NCBI GenBank assembly: GCA_005784505.1
Contig: VCAZ01000166.1
Span: 248,001-312,000, forward strand
Direction: 5' to 3'
Length of the DNA: 64,000 nucleotides
From: Bagarius yarrelli
Lineage: Eukaryota; Chordata; Actinopteri; Siluriformes; Sisoridae
Under the pieces are notes generated by a model. That model did not search any database. It was not told the DNA's origin and worked only from the letters and a program-made list of their open reading frames with translations. Shown here one piece after another: positions 24,376 to 35,741 of the stretch. Position 1 is the first letter of the stretch. Each line of letters opens with the position of its first letter. The position numbers and the translations under genes are program-made.

Positions 24376-25359
24376 CTCAATTGCTTACAGAGGCTGGAAA
24401 AAGTACACCTAAAATGTGTTTCTCACAAAAAACCCAATAAAAACAGAATTTGGAACATAAAGAAATGATGGTCTTATACCATTTCAAACAATTTCTGCAT
24501 AGCAGCCATCAGTACTGGCCAAAAGCAACATAGATTTATGAAACCTTATAAAATATATACACAAAATATATACATATACATAAACACACACACGTATATA
24601 AACTCACACACGGTGTGATGAGACCTTATATACATTTGTGAGCGTATGTATCTGTATGTACATCACGTATACATTTGTGTAGAAGCAATTCAAATTAGTT
24701 TTGACTGGTTAAGATAAAGAGATCAAGCTAATATAGATAGATATATGAGGAAGGGGTGGATGTCTGGGGAAGAATGAACAGTCCTAACCTGCAGTTATCC
24801 TGTTATTTAAAACAGTTTTATATTTTAGTACCAGGAATGTGAATGAAATGGGACAAAAAAAGCACCTCAGTCCACTAGTTTAACCTTAATAGGAAACGTT
24901 TTCTATAGAAGAAAGAGATCGAAAAAAGCGACAGGAAGATCTGTGCTGAAGCCCATTGATTCCCCAACTGAAACGGATACATGGTTGATCTCAAGTAAAA
25001 TAAAAATTTACAACATCCCTTCTTTAAATCTCTGCTTATATGCACCCACCAGCCTGAGACAGATCGACAGATCCCGAGCTCTTAGTGCATAACAGAGTTT
25101 AGAGAGGCTTCCAAAGAAAGCGCCATACATCATTCTTATACATGAGCTGGTATTTTATCGATTTTTAAAAAATAAATTTTCTCTCCCTCAAACCCAGACT
25201 GAAGTAATCCAAGAGATCTACTGCGCTTTTTTCCTTCCCGCTCTCTTTCTCTGTTTCAAGTTGTGTCCATCATTCTTCTACAACCTATAAGATTCAAAAC
25301 ACTGACTGTCCTTTTCATCCATACTCCTCCGTCCCTCCTCTTTCTGCTCCCTTTTGTTT
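23870..25359 (-). other. adar: Probable adar 3' untranslated region
   Basis: Sequence downstream of the adar stop on the minus strand, up to the first convincing polyadenylation signal, would make about 1.5 kb of 3' UTR. It contains an (AC)n-(AT)n tract at about 24,338-24,375. Shorter 3' ends are possible. Confidence 0.35.
23889..23894 (-). terminator. Candidate adar polyadenylation signal
   Basis: Minus strand reads gtgttacaataaaacagttt, a canonical AATAAA. It is the nearest clear signal downstream of the adar stop that is not inside an A/T simple repeat. Confidence 0.35.
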
Positions 25360-28300
25360 TTACTGAGCTGAAACAATGTTCTGCGCTTCACTTTCTGACG
25401 CCTCAAAGCTCTTCTCCTCTTGCGGCCTGCCGATCCAGGTTCCGTAACCCAGCTGACTCAGAGCTTTGTAGAACTGTTCCTTGGCCTGCTGGAAAGAACG
25501 GGCGGCCATCTTAGCATGGGCGTAGGAAGTCAGAGACAGCAAGTCGCGCCGACCGGCTTTCCTGCACACGTCCCGGAAATGACGAAACAGGTTGGACTTG
25601 GAGACGCGGGACACCTCTAGCTTTGGACTGTGCAGAATGATAAACAGAAAGAATTAAACCAACATCAAAGTTTGTACACATTTTTATTAATAGAATAAAA
25701 ATGGTGGAGTTGGTGGCTCAGTGGTGTTGGACTGCTAGCTGGAAGTATGTGGGTTCGATTCCCACAATCTTATCACTGTTGGGCCCCTGACCCCAGTGTG
25801 AATAAATTAAAATCAACTGTAGGTCACTTTGGATAAGGACGTTTGCCAAATGCAGTAGATGTAAATCACGATACATGGGTCATTACGCAATCCATCACAA
25901 ATTGCAATATTAAAATAAAAATGCAAGACACATAGCTACAAATACAAAGCCGGAGGCGTCCTAACTTTTTTTCCGCCATGCAGGTTTATGAGACAATGGC
26001 CGTATGTGTCAGGAAACATAACAGTTGCAGAAGATGAAATTGTTTGACACAGACTAAGTTTTAATGAAATATTAATGTAAACGTCAACCAGTTTAAAACA
26101 TTATTTAAATATGTATGGATAGTAAAGGATAAAATATCGATACGCTATTGTAAAGAAAACATATATATAATTTAAGAAGAAAAATTCACGTTCAAATTTA
26201 CCACAGCACATCCTTATTAAAAAAATGTTTTACCTTTATAAACTAAAAAAGCCGTCATATCACATAAATGATTTGTTAAAACAAAATTCCATGACTTTTG
26301 CATGCTGTTTTTCATGACTTTTCCTAGTTTTTTCATGACTGAATGAACCCGGCTGGATTTTGAAACATGCTGCACTACCCTCGCTGTCTGACCGATGGTT
26401 TTGTGAGATCTTTACTGCCCCATTGGCCTAACACAATGTATTTCTACTGCTTGCTCAACAGAGTAGATTGTGGCTGTCTGGTTTCTTACCTGTCTACTTT
26501 GCCCTTGGTTCCATCCAGTATCTCTACTTTTAGCTGGTCTGGCAAGCTCCAGTTCACACTGGATTCTTTGGTCTTTCCTGTGTGACGTGTTGAGTCGTAC
26601 ACACTCACTCTGCCCACCTACATGCACACAGACAATCTGTATTCAACTGGCAAATGGTTTTGCTTAACCCAAATGTCTCATTTAAATTCAGCTGTTGAAC
26701 ACTTTTGTATTGTATTATATAAGTATGTATAACAATTTGTGTGTGTGTGTGTGATAAGTAGAAGATTCAAGAATTCTCTTCACACTAAAAAGGATTGTGT
26801 GGGTGTGTGGGTGTGTGTGTGTGTGTGTGTAAGCATACCTCCGGGTGGCAAAGTTTAAAGTGGGTAGGCAAGCTTTTCATCAACTCGCTGCCCTCTCTGG
26901 CCAATCGGCAGCACACGGCTCGAGTCAAATGGCCGTGGTTGTACAGGTAACCTAAGGATAACGTATTAAAAGTGTCAGATCATTTTCCCATAATTTGTCT
27001 GCCGTGGTTCAGAGTCTGTGTGCACGTGTACCATACCAAGCGTGATAGACTGAAGGTAGACGGGGTGCATAAAATGGCTGAGCAGAGCCCCCTGCAGGCC
27101 CAGCACGTTCCAGCGCAGAATTTTGTCACTACAGCTCATAGTTCTGAGGCGCTCGCCATGCTGGATGCCGTCCCAAGTAGGCACAATTGTACTCGACTCC
27201 ACTGGGATGGTCCCCTCACCTGAAATAGAGAGAGAGAGAAAAATACGTGAAAAAAAGAACTATAATAAATACCATTCAGATTTAGCGCTGCTTTATTTAC
27301 GCAAAGTAAATCCCATCACTGAACAGCAGTCAATATTCCGCATGAGGTTGGATGTGGGTGTGTTCCCACATTAAGCCACATTCTGACCCAATTAATTGTC
27401 TTGCTTACATTAAAAAAACCCTCATCGGATTTACGACCACAGCAGAACCTAATAAGCTCTTAAGTAAGACTGATAGACAAGCATTCAGCTTCTGCAACTG
27501 AATTAGGGATCATTAGTGCATTGGACGCTATGCAATGTCACTCGCTTCCAAACAGTTATAAGATTAAGTCTGTAAGACAGGAAAAAGGCTCACCATTTTC
27601 CACTTTGGTCCTGAGTTTGCCCTGTTTAGCGTTTTCAAACACGGGCACGTGAGCCGAGCCGATGACCTCCGCTACCTCGCTGCACGATTTATCGAACAGT
27701 GCGCCGTCCCCACATGGAGCGGTGCTGAAAGACATAACGACAGGTACAGTGTAATACAGCTGCAGGCTATTATTAACTATAATTGTGTAAACCTGCCCCA
27801 TTACCTCTTCATTAGAAAGGTCATGTCCTAGATAGCTGTGCTAATGCACTTCATACCTGATGTACAGATGGAAAGTGATGCCATCTTTAATCTTGAGCAA
27901 ACCATCCTCCGCAAGCTCAAATATGTTGTCCTCTTCTGGTCTTTCCCAGTACTTCATCAACTCACCGTACAAAAAGCTATGTGAGTAAGAGGGAGAGTGG
28001 AATTAAGGTAAGAGAAATAGAGAAGGGAAAAAGGGATGGGTGGCTGCCAAAGCTAAGGGCAGACAGGCTATAGAGTCTCAGACAACTCAGAGCTCAAGCT
28101 GCAGCGCATACAAATTTACTTGTCTTGTTAATATATTTATGAGAGTGAAATAAGACTCTAATACAGGAATGGACAAAAATGCATCTTAGAACAGTGCAGA
28201 TGTAAAGTGATACCGGATAAAGCCTCTTCTGGAAATGATTTCAGCATGGCAGTCGTTAACGGTATCACCTTTAAGACTCAATTCCTCTCCTTTAACGCAT

Positions 28301-29897
28301 CGATTTCCTGAAATGGACAAAAGCAGTAATGAAATCAGCACAATGTGTGTTTTTGAGGTTTGACCTCCTAACAGTCAATTGCTTTTCCAATAACGATCGA
28401 TACGCAAGTCAGTGTCCTGGGTCGACCTGACATAGTTTACCGAAAAAGGTATCTTATTTTTCATATATATAAAAGGTGAAAAAGTGCAAAATTGCAGTGC
28501 GCTCATGAGGCACAACTAAAAATTAACAGCTGATCTTAATAAAGAGATTGATCTTCATTTGACAATTTTCCCTCACTTCTGAAGATCAGCAGTAAACACT
28601 TGTTCACACTTGTCATGTTTGGTTTGGTTAACTCAGGTGCAACTGCTCGACTATTGAGGTTCAATCAAGTAACTGTGAACACTGCTTTCTGAACTCTGCT
28701 GTGCACCAAACAAGCGGCCCGAGATCGCTAAAAATATAAGTCTCGGTCTAACAAACTTAGGTTCGAATGGAATATAAACACAACACAAACCGAGTATATC
28801 TAATTGGATAAAAAATTGGATGTGATGTCACAAGGTGAAATCGTGATTCTTTGACTTCAAAAGGACATACTGCTTAAGCATACCTGATTTGTCTCATTAA
28901 AGGACCTATTTTTCTAATTAGTGAATAAAGGCAGCAGATCTTCACTTCTGTATGTCAGAATGCTGTTTTTCAACATTTAAGGAGCGCTTCGTGAGTTCTC
29001 AGCTGGTAAAGTAAAACTATATACACATGCACACGATGGCCGCGTTTAATCCAGTTCGTTGCACAGCGTCGTTTTGGATAGAAAGTTCAATCGCAAAATA
29101 TACATTACAAGAGCCGACCAATTAGTTTTGTGAAGGAATCGCTGTGCCTTTAGGTTCGGTGTCTTTAGGTTTGCTGTTTCAGTGTGAACGCTAAATGGAC
29201 CAGGACAAGATTATACTTTTTGCTTTGGACCAAATGAACCAAACAACAATTACTAGCATGAACAAACCTTTGTCCTTTTGTCCCCTTTTCACCTTTGCAT
29301 AAAAAAATAGACAGCTATTCGATAGACCAATTTGGTTCGATTGTATTTCTTAGCGTGCTGAGAATTTCGGCCACCTGTTTACCAACACTTTTGCACCTGA
29401 GAAGTCATTGGCGCACACATTTCCTGTTTGACCAACAGATTATATTTCATAGATATTTTTTTTCTCAATCTGTAAAAAATGAGGTGGTGACATTTTTGAT
29501 GTTGAGACATTCAGGTGGTGGGAAACTGGATAACTCCGAGTTCTCCCTTTGTAGCTCAGTATGATTGTGGTATGACCCTTAAACGCTGTAAAACTATTTT
29601 TAGAATGTGAAAAGAAACAGCTATTACAAATCTATTATTTGTGTCAGAATATGACTGTCAGCCTTCAGGAAGGATTTAACTTGTCTGTCAGCTCACGAAG
29701 TGATGTGTGTGTGTGTGATGCATACCTGTCCCAAGGCTGACGACTGTGCCCAGACTGTCAGCACCTCTCTTCATGATGATCGTGGCAAGGATTTTCCTAC
29801 CCAAAAGGCTGTGCTGGATGCGTGCAGTAAGCGCATTGAAGCGCTGGTGGCTTAGCATGGCAAACTGATCGTGCACCGTGCTACCCGTCACCGGCAA
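25360..29897 (-). CDS. adar: adar coding exons 8-15: adenosine deaminase domain
   Basis: The domain begins LPVTGSTVHDQFAMLSHQRF. The active-site motif NDCHAEIISRRGF is in exon 9: His about 995 is a zinc ligand and Glu about 997 the proton shuttle. The zinc cysteines are in STAPCGDGALFDKSC (Cys about 1050, exon 11) and RLRTMSCSDKILRWNVLG (Cys about 1119, exon 12). The C-terminal part has VGRVSVYDSTRHTGKTKESS and ends about 14 residues after GYGTWIGRPQEEKSF, slightly longer than human. Exons 8-15 read without any disruption, so catalytic function looks intact. A family A SINE sits in the last intron. Confidence 0.97.
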
Positions 29898-32800
29898 CTG
29901 CGCCAAATACGTTAGAATGTGATTTAAGAAAAACATTTAGCAATTGTCATTATTACAGTAATTAGTGATGAAGAGGAAGAGTTAGAATACCTCTGCTGTG
30001 AGCTCCCCGGTGCGTGCTGCCTTTTCCGCTTCTCCAATCAACACTCGGAGAGCTGCGTCTGCTGCTTCCTGCTTGCCCTGCTTTTTGGTGCTGGCACACA
30101 CCGCAGGAAACCAGCGACCCCCCAGTTTTGCCTGATATGTAAATCTATAATGCAGATTAAAAAAAAATACATATAAAATCCAAAAAACCAAGTGCACAAC
30201 AATTTTTGAGAACACCTTTGGTAATAAAACCATGCTAAACTTTTTTTTAGATTTTTATTTTATGTACAGTCATGCTCAAAATTCATTCATTCATACCACT
30301 CGGACAAATCAATACTTGATTAATTTTTTTTTATTCATAAAAACAACTTTGGCGAAACTTTCATTGTATTTAAAACATTAGTTGCTATGCACAACCCCGC
30401 ATGTGTAAGCTAAAGTTCATTTGTATACCAATAAATATGGCCAGAGATTCTCTGTTCAAAATTAATTATACCCTTTTCCAAACTCAGTAAAAAAAAAAGC
30501 CTTTTTTAAAAAAGTGACTATAATCAATTTGGGTGTTATTTATTAAGGCAAAATAATGTTAAACAGTAACACCTGCTCTGTAAAGTATAATGAAGGGGCA
30601 AAGCTTTCATTATTCTCAGACACCGTCACCATGGCCAAGAATTAAGAACTTGGCCATGATCTTAGTGTTGTTAATGCCCATTGTGGAGCAAAAGGCTACA
30701 AGGCAATTTTGGTAAGAACTGGATGTCCCTGTATTAACCGTACAGATAATCATCAAGAAGTTCAAGATGTTTAACACTGTCATAAAGCCTGGATGGGCGG
30801 GGCAGGAAGTGCAAAGTATCCTCTAAAGTCGCTACAAAGATCGTCAGCACACAAGCCTAACCTGCTATAGAATAGGAAATATTAGCAGGATAATGACCCG
30901 AAGCATATGGCGTAAGTGGTAAAGCAATGGTTCAGGGACAACATAAATATAAATGTTCTGAAGCGGCCAAGTCATGGAACTGAGCCCTGACCTGTACCCT
31001 ATTGAAAATTTTGGTTTAAAGTTTAAAGGCTAGAAAGCCTTTTAATCTGTAACAAATTGAGGCTTTTGCTGAGGGAAAAGTGGGAAACATTCGGTAGCAG
31101 ACCTGTAGAAATCTTGTGGAGACCTACAAGAAGTGTTTTGTAGGCCACCATTTAGAACAAAGGCTTTTCTATTAAATAATTGGGAACATGGTGATATTTG
31201 AGTATTTTGTCATAATGTCCTCGTTTTTGAAATATCAGGTTATTTCTTTAGTTGGTTGTCGCAAATTTATTATAAAACCCTATAAAAATAATTTTGAGAA
31301 CTTTATATACATTAAGGGGAAAATGCCACATACAGTATAATTTATATTATTTTTAACTTAAGTACATTATTTAGCAAATACATGATTTACAAATAATTTA
31401 TGTATTCAAAAAATTAACAGATAAAGGTTGGTATGAGCCAGAGGTATCTGATAAACTAGCAGCAGTGTGTGATAGTCAGTGATTCTGTTGTATGTTTGCG
31501 TGTACCGTGGCTCATGCTGGAGTCCTGACTGGCCCACCAGGCGAATCTCTGCAGCAAAGCCTCGTGAGCGTGCGTACTCCAGCAAGCCTGACACAGCGTT
31601 GTTGTTTAGATGGTTGATCAGGTCGCCTACTCCGGCCTCGTGTGCTGCCTGAAGCTCAGCTGCTGTCAGCGGGGGCAATGACGGGCATGGGGGCATCGCC
31701 TGGGACAAATCGCCCTCGCCGAGTAGACAAAACGCCTGATGTGGCTTGCGTAAATAGAAAAGAGTGAGAAACTCGTTAGGTATAAATGAACATTTTCACT
31801 GTTTAATTTTGTTTTCTGAAACTTTAAATAGAATCACGCTGAACTTTAACTGCTAAACAATTTGATCAAATGTTTTCTTACTTTTCTAATTTACAATAAA
31901 ATGTTTATAGTTGGTATGTCCATTCAAGCATTCTTCACATGATTATACAACCATTTAGATTTACTCTTTCATTTACATCTCATTTTCTCCAGCTGAGGCA
32001 CTTTCATACAAAGAACTGTCCGACTTTGCTCTGTATACCTTGTTGAGCTGTAGTTGTCCTTCTGCCAGAAGAGCCTTCACAGCTTCCTCTGCTGCCAGTT
32101 GCCGTGCTGCCTTCTTACTGGGTGCTGATGCCTCCGGGTAAAGACTGTTCCCGACCTTTACTTGGAACATGAAGCTGAAGCAAAACAGTAGAGATGTAAA
32201 AGAGAGCTAGAGGACACTACAGACACAAATTTAGTTACATTATGTGAACCGAGATAACCGTGAGACAATTGTCTTTGACGTTTTGTTAGAAATGTACAGA
32301 AATTTTTCCCTTTAGTCTTTCTATCAGATGAATTTAAACTGCATTTAGTCTGACAACTGCATAACCTGCAAAAGCACAAGCGTTGTCCTCCTGTGGCTTA
32401 TGTATTGCTATAACAAATGTTTAAAAACTCCCTAAACTAACCCAGATTCTAGGAAACCTGCATCACCCTGTGTTAAAGTACATTTTTAAGTATTGCAACA
32501 GAAACGAGTGATAGAAACAGAAAATACCTATTAAAAAAAACTCAAAAAACTGTTGAGGTGGTTTGAGAGAAAAAGGGTTAATGTGAATAAAGGTAGCTAA
32601 AAACATATTTTTGTATAAACTGTAGCGAATACTAAACCCATGCTTATGGCGTCTTTCCTTCATAGAATGAGGAAGTAGTAGCGCAGTGGGACTGCTAAAT
32701 GGAAGATCAGGGTTCGATTCCCAGAACCACCAAGCCAGGCCCCCGTGTAAGGCCCTTGACCCCAAATGCTTAGATGTATAAACATTGTGGCAGCAGGGTA

Positions 32801-35621
32801 AACCTTTTGGTGTGGCTGCTATTTATTATAAACTAATATAATTTGTTATAATTAATCAAAGAAATGCTCAAGCCTATGAGTTTAAAGGTCAAAGTCAGCA
32901 CAAAAGACCTGTGGCTGCTACCAGACCAAATGCACTCAATTTGACATCCGCCTACAGAAATGATAAATGCTGTTTGCCCTCTGTAGATGCCGATTTTGCA
33001 CTTAAGAGAAACATTAAAAACCTCATTACCGTGGGTCATGTGCTGGCCCCTCCTGCCCAGTATGAATAAACTCAATGGCATGGCCACTACGTTGGCTGTG
33101 CTCCATTAGAACCGAAACAGGGTTTTTGCCGCCTGGAAGGGAGCGAGCCAGGGCCTTTGGAGGTTCATCCATATTGTCCTTAAGAATACACAAGACAAAA
33201 ACACAGTGAGAAAACAGGGGAGGCAGGAGGGATGGGGATGATAAGGCATATCCTCAATAACATAGAATAAATCACATTAAAAAAAAACTTACAAAACAAT
33301 CCTCAGCAAAATCATTCAGTTCTGCTAATGGCACAGCAGGCAGCTCTGCTTTATTTACTACAGTAGTAGTCCTTCTATCTCTCTTTGGAGGGCCCGAAGA
33401 GTCTCTGCAGCTGCATCCTTTTTTGCCACTTTCTTACTTGAGGCTTCAGCTGGTGGGAACCTGCGTCCATCGAGCATCACTTGCATTTGAAACCTGAGGT
33501 AAATGACGTGAATTGACGGAATAGGGAAAATAGTTTACTTTTACTTGATTAATTTACTGTTTTTTTTTAACATTGATATTTTACTTGTATATAACTTAAG
33601 GTAAAGACAGTTAATGTGATTATAATACACATAAACACTCAATAAAATTACATCAAATATTCTGGGCTAGCTAACCTGGGGTTATGTGAGGGTCCGGACT
33701 GTTCAAGCAGGAGGAATTCACAGCTGTAGCCAAGGTACTGTGCGTACTCCATCAGTCCACTAACAGGGTTCTTGCTGAGTGCCAGTCTTAGCTTCTGCAA
33801 CCTGACGGCCTCTGTATTCTGGGCTGGAGGAATAGGTGCTGCTAGGGACACGGCCACTTCTGATCGAATTGCATTTAAGAATTCTGGGATATCATCGGAT
33901 GCCCACTCCGAGTGTCCTCCATTCTTGTCTTGTGCCAGGTAGTATGAAGAATCTTGTGTGGAGTAGGGGACAGATGTATGGTCTTTATCATTTGAGGGAA
34001 TTTTTTCAAGAGCAGGAAGAAAGTCTCTATCTAAATGTGTCTTCTTATCAAGCATTCCGTTCCCGAATGTGCTGTCCATGCTAGCACTTTTCTGACTTGC
34101 TGGGTGGTTCTCCCACGACATCACTTCTTCAGACAACCCAGATCCATACACCGTTTTTGGGGCTGTTTCTGCAGTTTTTGCTGGGCCTGATGTGTCACAA
34201 AGCTTTGACTCATTGTGTATTATAGCGGCCGCAACAGCTGCTTTTCGCTGTCGGGCCATCCTATCACGCCGGTGAGCAGTCAGCTCCCAAACGGGTGGCA
34301 TAACGCCAGTGTTGCGACTGAGATCACCATGCTTTTCCATGGCATACAATGTAGGATTAACCTGCATGGCATTTCTCAAGCCCAGGTTTTTGGCAATCAT
34401 CAATGCACTTGCCTGGCCAGTTTCATGCAAGTACTGCATAATTTGCAGTTTGCAGTCTTTTGCGTCCATTGTCATGGAAAGACTCGAGTCCTTTTCACAG
34501 GCCTGGTCAGAGAAACTTTCTTTTTCAGAGTCTTCAGATTCGTCACTGGAATCACTACTGGCCTCTGCAGTGGGTGATGTTCCAGTGGTAAAGCTGCTGT
34601 CTGGTTTTACCTCACCAATACACTGGTTTTTCTTTATAAATGTATCCTGGACCAGGTATTTTTCAGTATTTCCGCTAAAGTAGGTTCGTTGGGAGTATTC
34701 AGGGACACCTTCTTTCCAGAGTCTCCAGAGAGGAGGAGTCCCTTCTAACCTCACTGCCTGGCCTGATCTGGATAAAGCATACAGTGCTTGGTTAACAATC
34801 TTCTTAGGCAAACGAAGTTTTTTAGCCAAGACCCTGGCCTGAAGGGTTTCACCCTGCTGCAATGAGGCCAAAGAATTGTGGACCTTCTCCTGAATATCCT
34901 CTGTCACCTGCAAGGAATATCTACCCGAGGAAAATGTATGAGACGCCTTACTTCCAGTACTACCGAAGGACGAATGTGAACTACAGTTCTCTACTGATAG
35001 ACCGTGAAATGCTGAAGATAGTGAGGCAGAGTGTCACAATGATACTGATTATTCTGTCTTCTGAACTGCTGTTGCTCCCAGACAGACTTAGATCCAGGGT
35101 AGTACTGTGTGTTAAACTTCTTTTCCCAGCTTGGCCGGCCTTGACTATAACCCCCCTCTGCTTATATACCTGCTATTATTTATATAATTATTATAATATT
35201 CTGTGTGACGCTGGGGAGGACTGCTGTGGTGTTTGGACTGGCCTGGCACAAATTTGGGCGCCTCAGCAGTCCGCCCCTGAAGGAACAGAGTTTGCTTCTG
35301 CCGAAAGTCTGCTGCTTCGTCAGCGCAAGCTCCTCTATTCGATGACGGCCTCTGATCTTGCACTTGGAAAGGTCCAGGAACCCGAGACGTATAAGAATTT
35401 GAAGGCAGAGAGGGACTTGAAGAAGCACCAGGAGGGCCAGCGGATGAGTAAGGGGGAGGATACTGGTATCTGCCCGAGTTAGTGTTCGGGCTTGGGGCGT
35501 GAGGAGTTCTAGGGTGAGCTGAAAAAGGTTGGGAGTAGAATCCTTGGTTGGATTTGCTCTGGTGGGGTGAAAGGTAAAACCTCTGGTACTCTTTGGAGTG
35601 CCCTCCCCTACCTCTGCTCAT
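25360..35621 (-). CDS. adar: Double-stranded RNA-specific adenosine deaminase (ADAR1)
   Basis: Converts adenosine to inosine in double-stranded RNA in nucleus and cytoplasm, recoding transcripts and hiding self dsRNA from innate sensors. Fifteen coding exons: 35621-34995, 34920-33676, 33493-33293, 33178-33030, 32174-32039, 31744-31506, 30144-29991, 29897-29726, 28307-28214, 27976-27857, 27724-27594, 27219-27037, 26951-26839, 26617-26490, 25627-25360. Borders are GT-AG and phases agree at every junction except the frame breaks noted separately. The product would have about 1,319 residues, against 1,226 in human p150. Order: Ser/Pro/Tyr-rich tail, Z domain 1, Z domain 2, three dsRNA-binding domains, deaminase. 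The deaminase and third dsRBD match human ADAR1 almost continuously. Both Z domains exclude ADAR2 and ADAR3. Confidence 0.97.
25700..25865 (+). mobile_element. SINE family A in last adar intron, antisense
   Basis: gttggtggctcagtggtgtt, box-B-like gggttcgattccc, ctgttgggcccctga and ggataaggacgtttgccaaa in order. It lies between coding exons 14 and 15. Confidence 0.75.
28600..29300. mobile_element. Probable non-autonomous DNA element in adar intron 8
   Basis: The stretch has internal complementarity of the kind seen in fish MITEs. gtttggtttggttaactcag and cactgctttctgaactctgc lie on one side, agtgtgaacgctaaatggac and tggaccaaatgaaccaaaca on the other. The caccaaacaagcggcc word is typical of such elements. 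Ends were not resolved. No coding. Confidence 0.35.
29991..33493 (-). CDS. adar: adar coding exons 3-7: three dsRNA-binding domains
   Basis: Each dsRBD is split by an intron after the same point (H-x-P-R), a shared family layout. dsRBD1 is completed by exon 3 (FQMQVMLDGRRFPPAE, SSKKVAKKDAAAETLRAL). dsRBD2 is in exons 4-5 (KNPVSVLMEHSQ; FQVKVGNSLYPEASAPSKKA). dsRBD3 is in exons 6-7 (NNAVSGLLEYARSRGFAAEI; KLGGRWFPAVCASTKKQGKQ). The KKxAK/KKQGK motifs before the last helix are the RNA-backbone contacts in this fold. Exon 3 has a one-base frame break. Exon 5 could alternatively end at 31,977, but only the donor at 32,038/32,039 keeps phase. Introns carry a Tc1-like remnant and a SINE, both antisense. 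Confidence 0.92.
30266..31310 (+). mobile_element. Tc1-like transposon remnant in adar intron 6, antisense
   Basis: The left end tacagtcatgctcaaaatt is matched by an inverted, diverged right end (ttttgagaactttatatac). The interior keeps transposase-derived words: caccatggccaagaattaag, agcaggataatgacccgaag, gttctgaagcggccaagtca and ctgtaccctattgaaaattt. These are the 'drowned in stops' version of the DDE half of a fish Tc1 transposase. It lies between the two halves of dsRBD3. Confidence 0.75.
32665..32800 (+). mobile_element. SINE family A, 3'-truncated, in adar intron 4
   Basis: gaagtagtagcgcagtggga, gggttcgattcccagaacc, aaggcccttgaccccaaatg; then the copy stops before the 3' block. Confidence 0.7.
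33676..35621 (-). CDS. adar: adar coding exons 1-2: N-terminal tail and two Z domains
   Basis: Exon 1 starts MSRGRGGHSKEYQRF and is rich in Ser, Pro, Tyr and Gln. It ends near HYLQHFTVYQ, which parallels the human segment just before Z-alpha. Exon 2 holds Z domain 1 (about residues 214-276; LPKKIVNQALYALSRSG then GTPPLW, with the Lys, Asn, Tyr, Pro-Pro and Trp used to grip Z-form nucleic acid). An acidic Ser-rich linker follows, then Z domain 2 (about 361-423; VNPTLYAMEKHGDL then MPPVWEL). The first half of dsRBD1 (KNPVSGLMEYAQ) ends at HNP-R on a phase 2 donor. The intron between exons 1 and 2 is inferred to be 74 nt (34,921-34,994). Exon 1 carries a frame break at a G6 run (35,151-35,156). 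Confidence 0.9.
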
Positions 35622-35741
35622 AGCGCAGGGGTGGAGGACAAATGAGCTCACTGCCTGCTGGCTATGGATGATTGTAGGCACACACACACAGCAAGACAGC
35701 AACAAAATACCGAGTTGGACACGTGTACAGCACTGCTTAAC
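35622..35741 (-). other. adar: adar 5' untranslated part of first coding exon, with strong splice acceptor
   Basis: Minus strand has a 12-T tract, then CTTACTAG|GTTAAG, placing the first exonic base at 35,741, 120 nt before the ATG at 35,621-35,619. This is one of the strongest acceptors in the window, so adar very likely has at least one non-coding first exon further upstream. Confidence 0.6.

Noticed and set aside
31977..32038. Longer adar exon 5 ending at a GTAAAT donor
   Set aside because: Its phase does not fit the next exon; the AAG|GTATAC donor at 32,039 joins in frame.
34862..35482. 206-codon plus-strand open frame
   Set aside because: It lies antisense to adar coding exons 1-2, whose minus-strand frame is supported by domain matches; the plus frame is a shadow.
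25360..35621. adar as a pseudogene
   Set aside because: Only two single-base breaks, both near short repeats, while all splice sites, both Z domains and the complete catalytic domain are intact.
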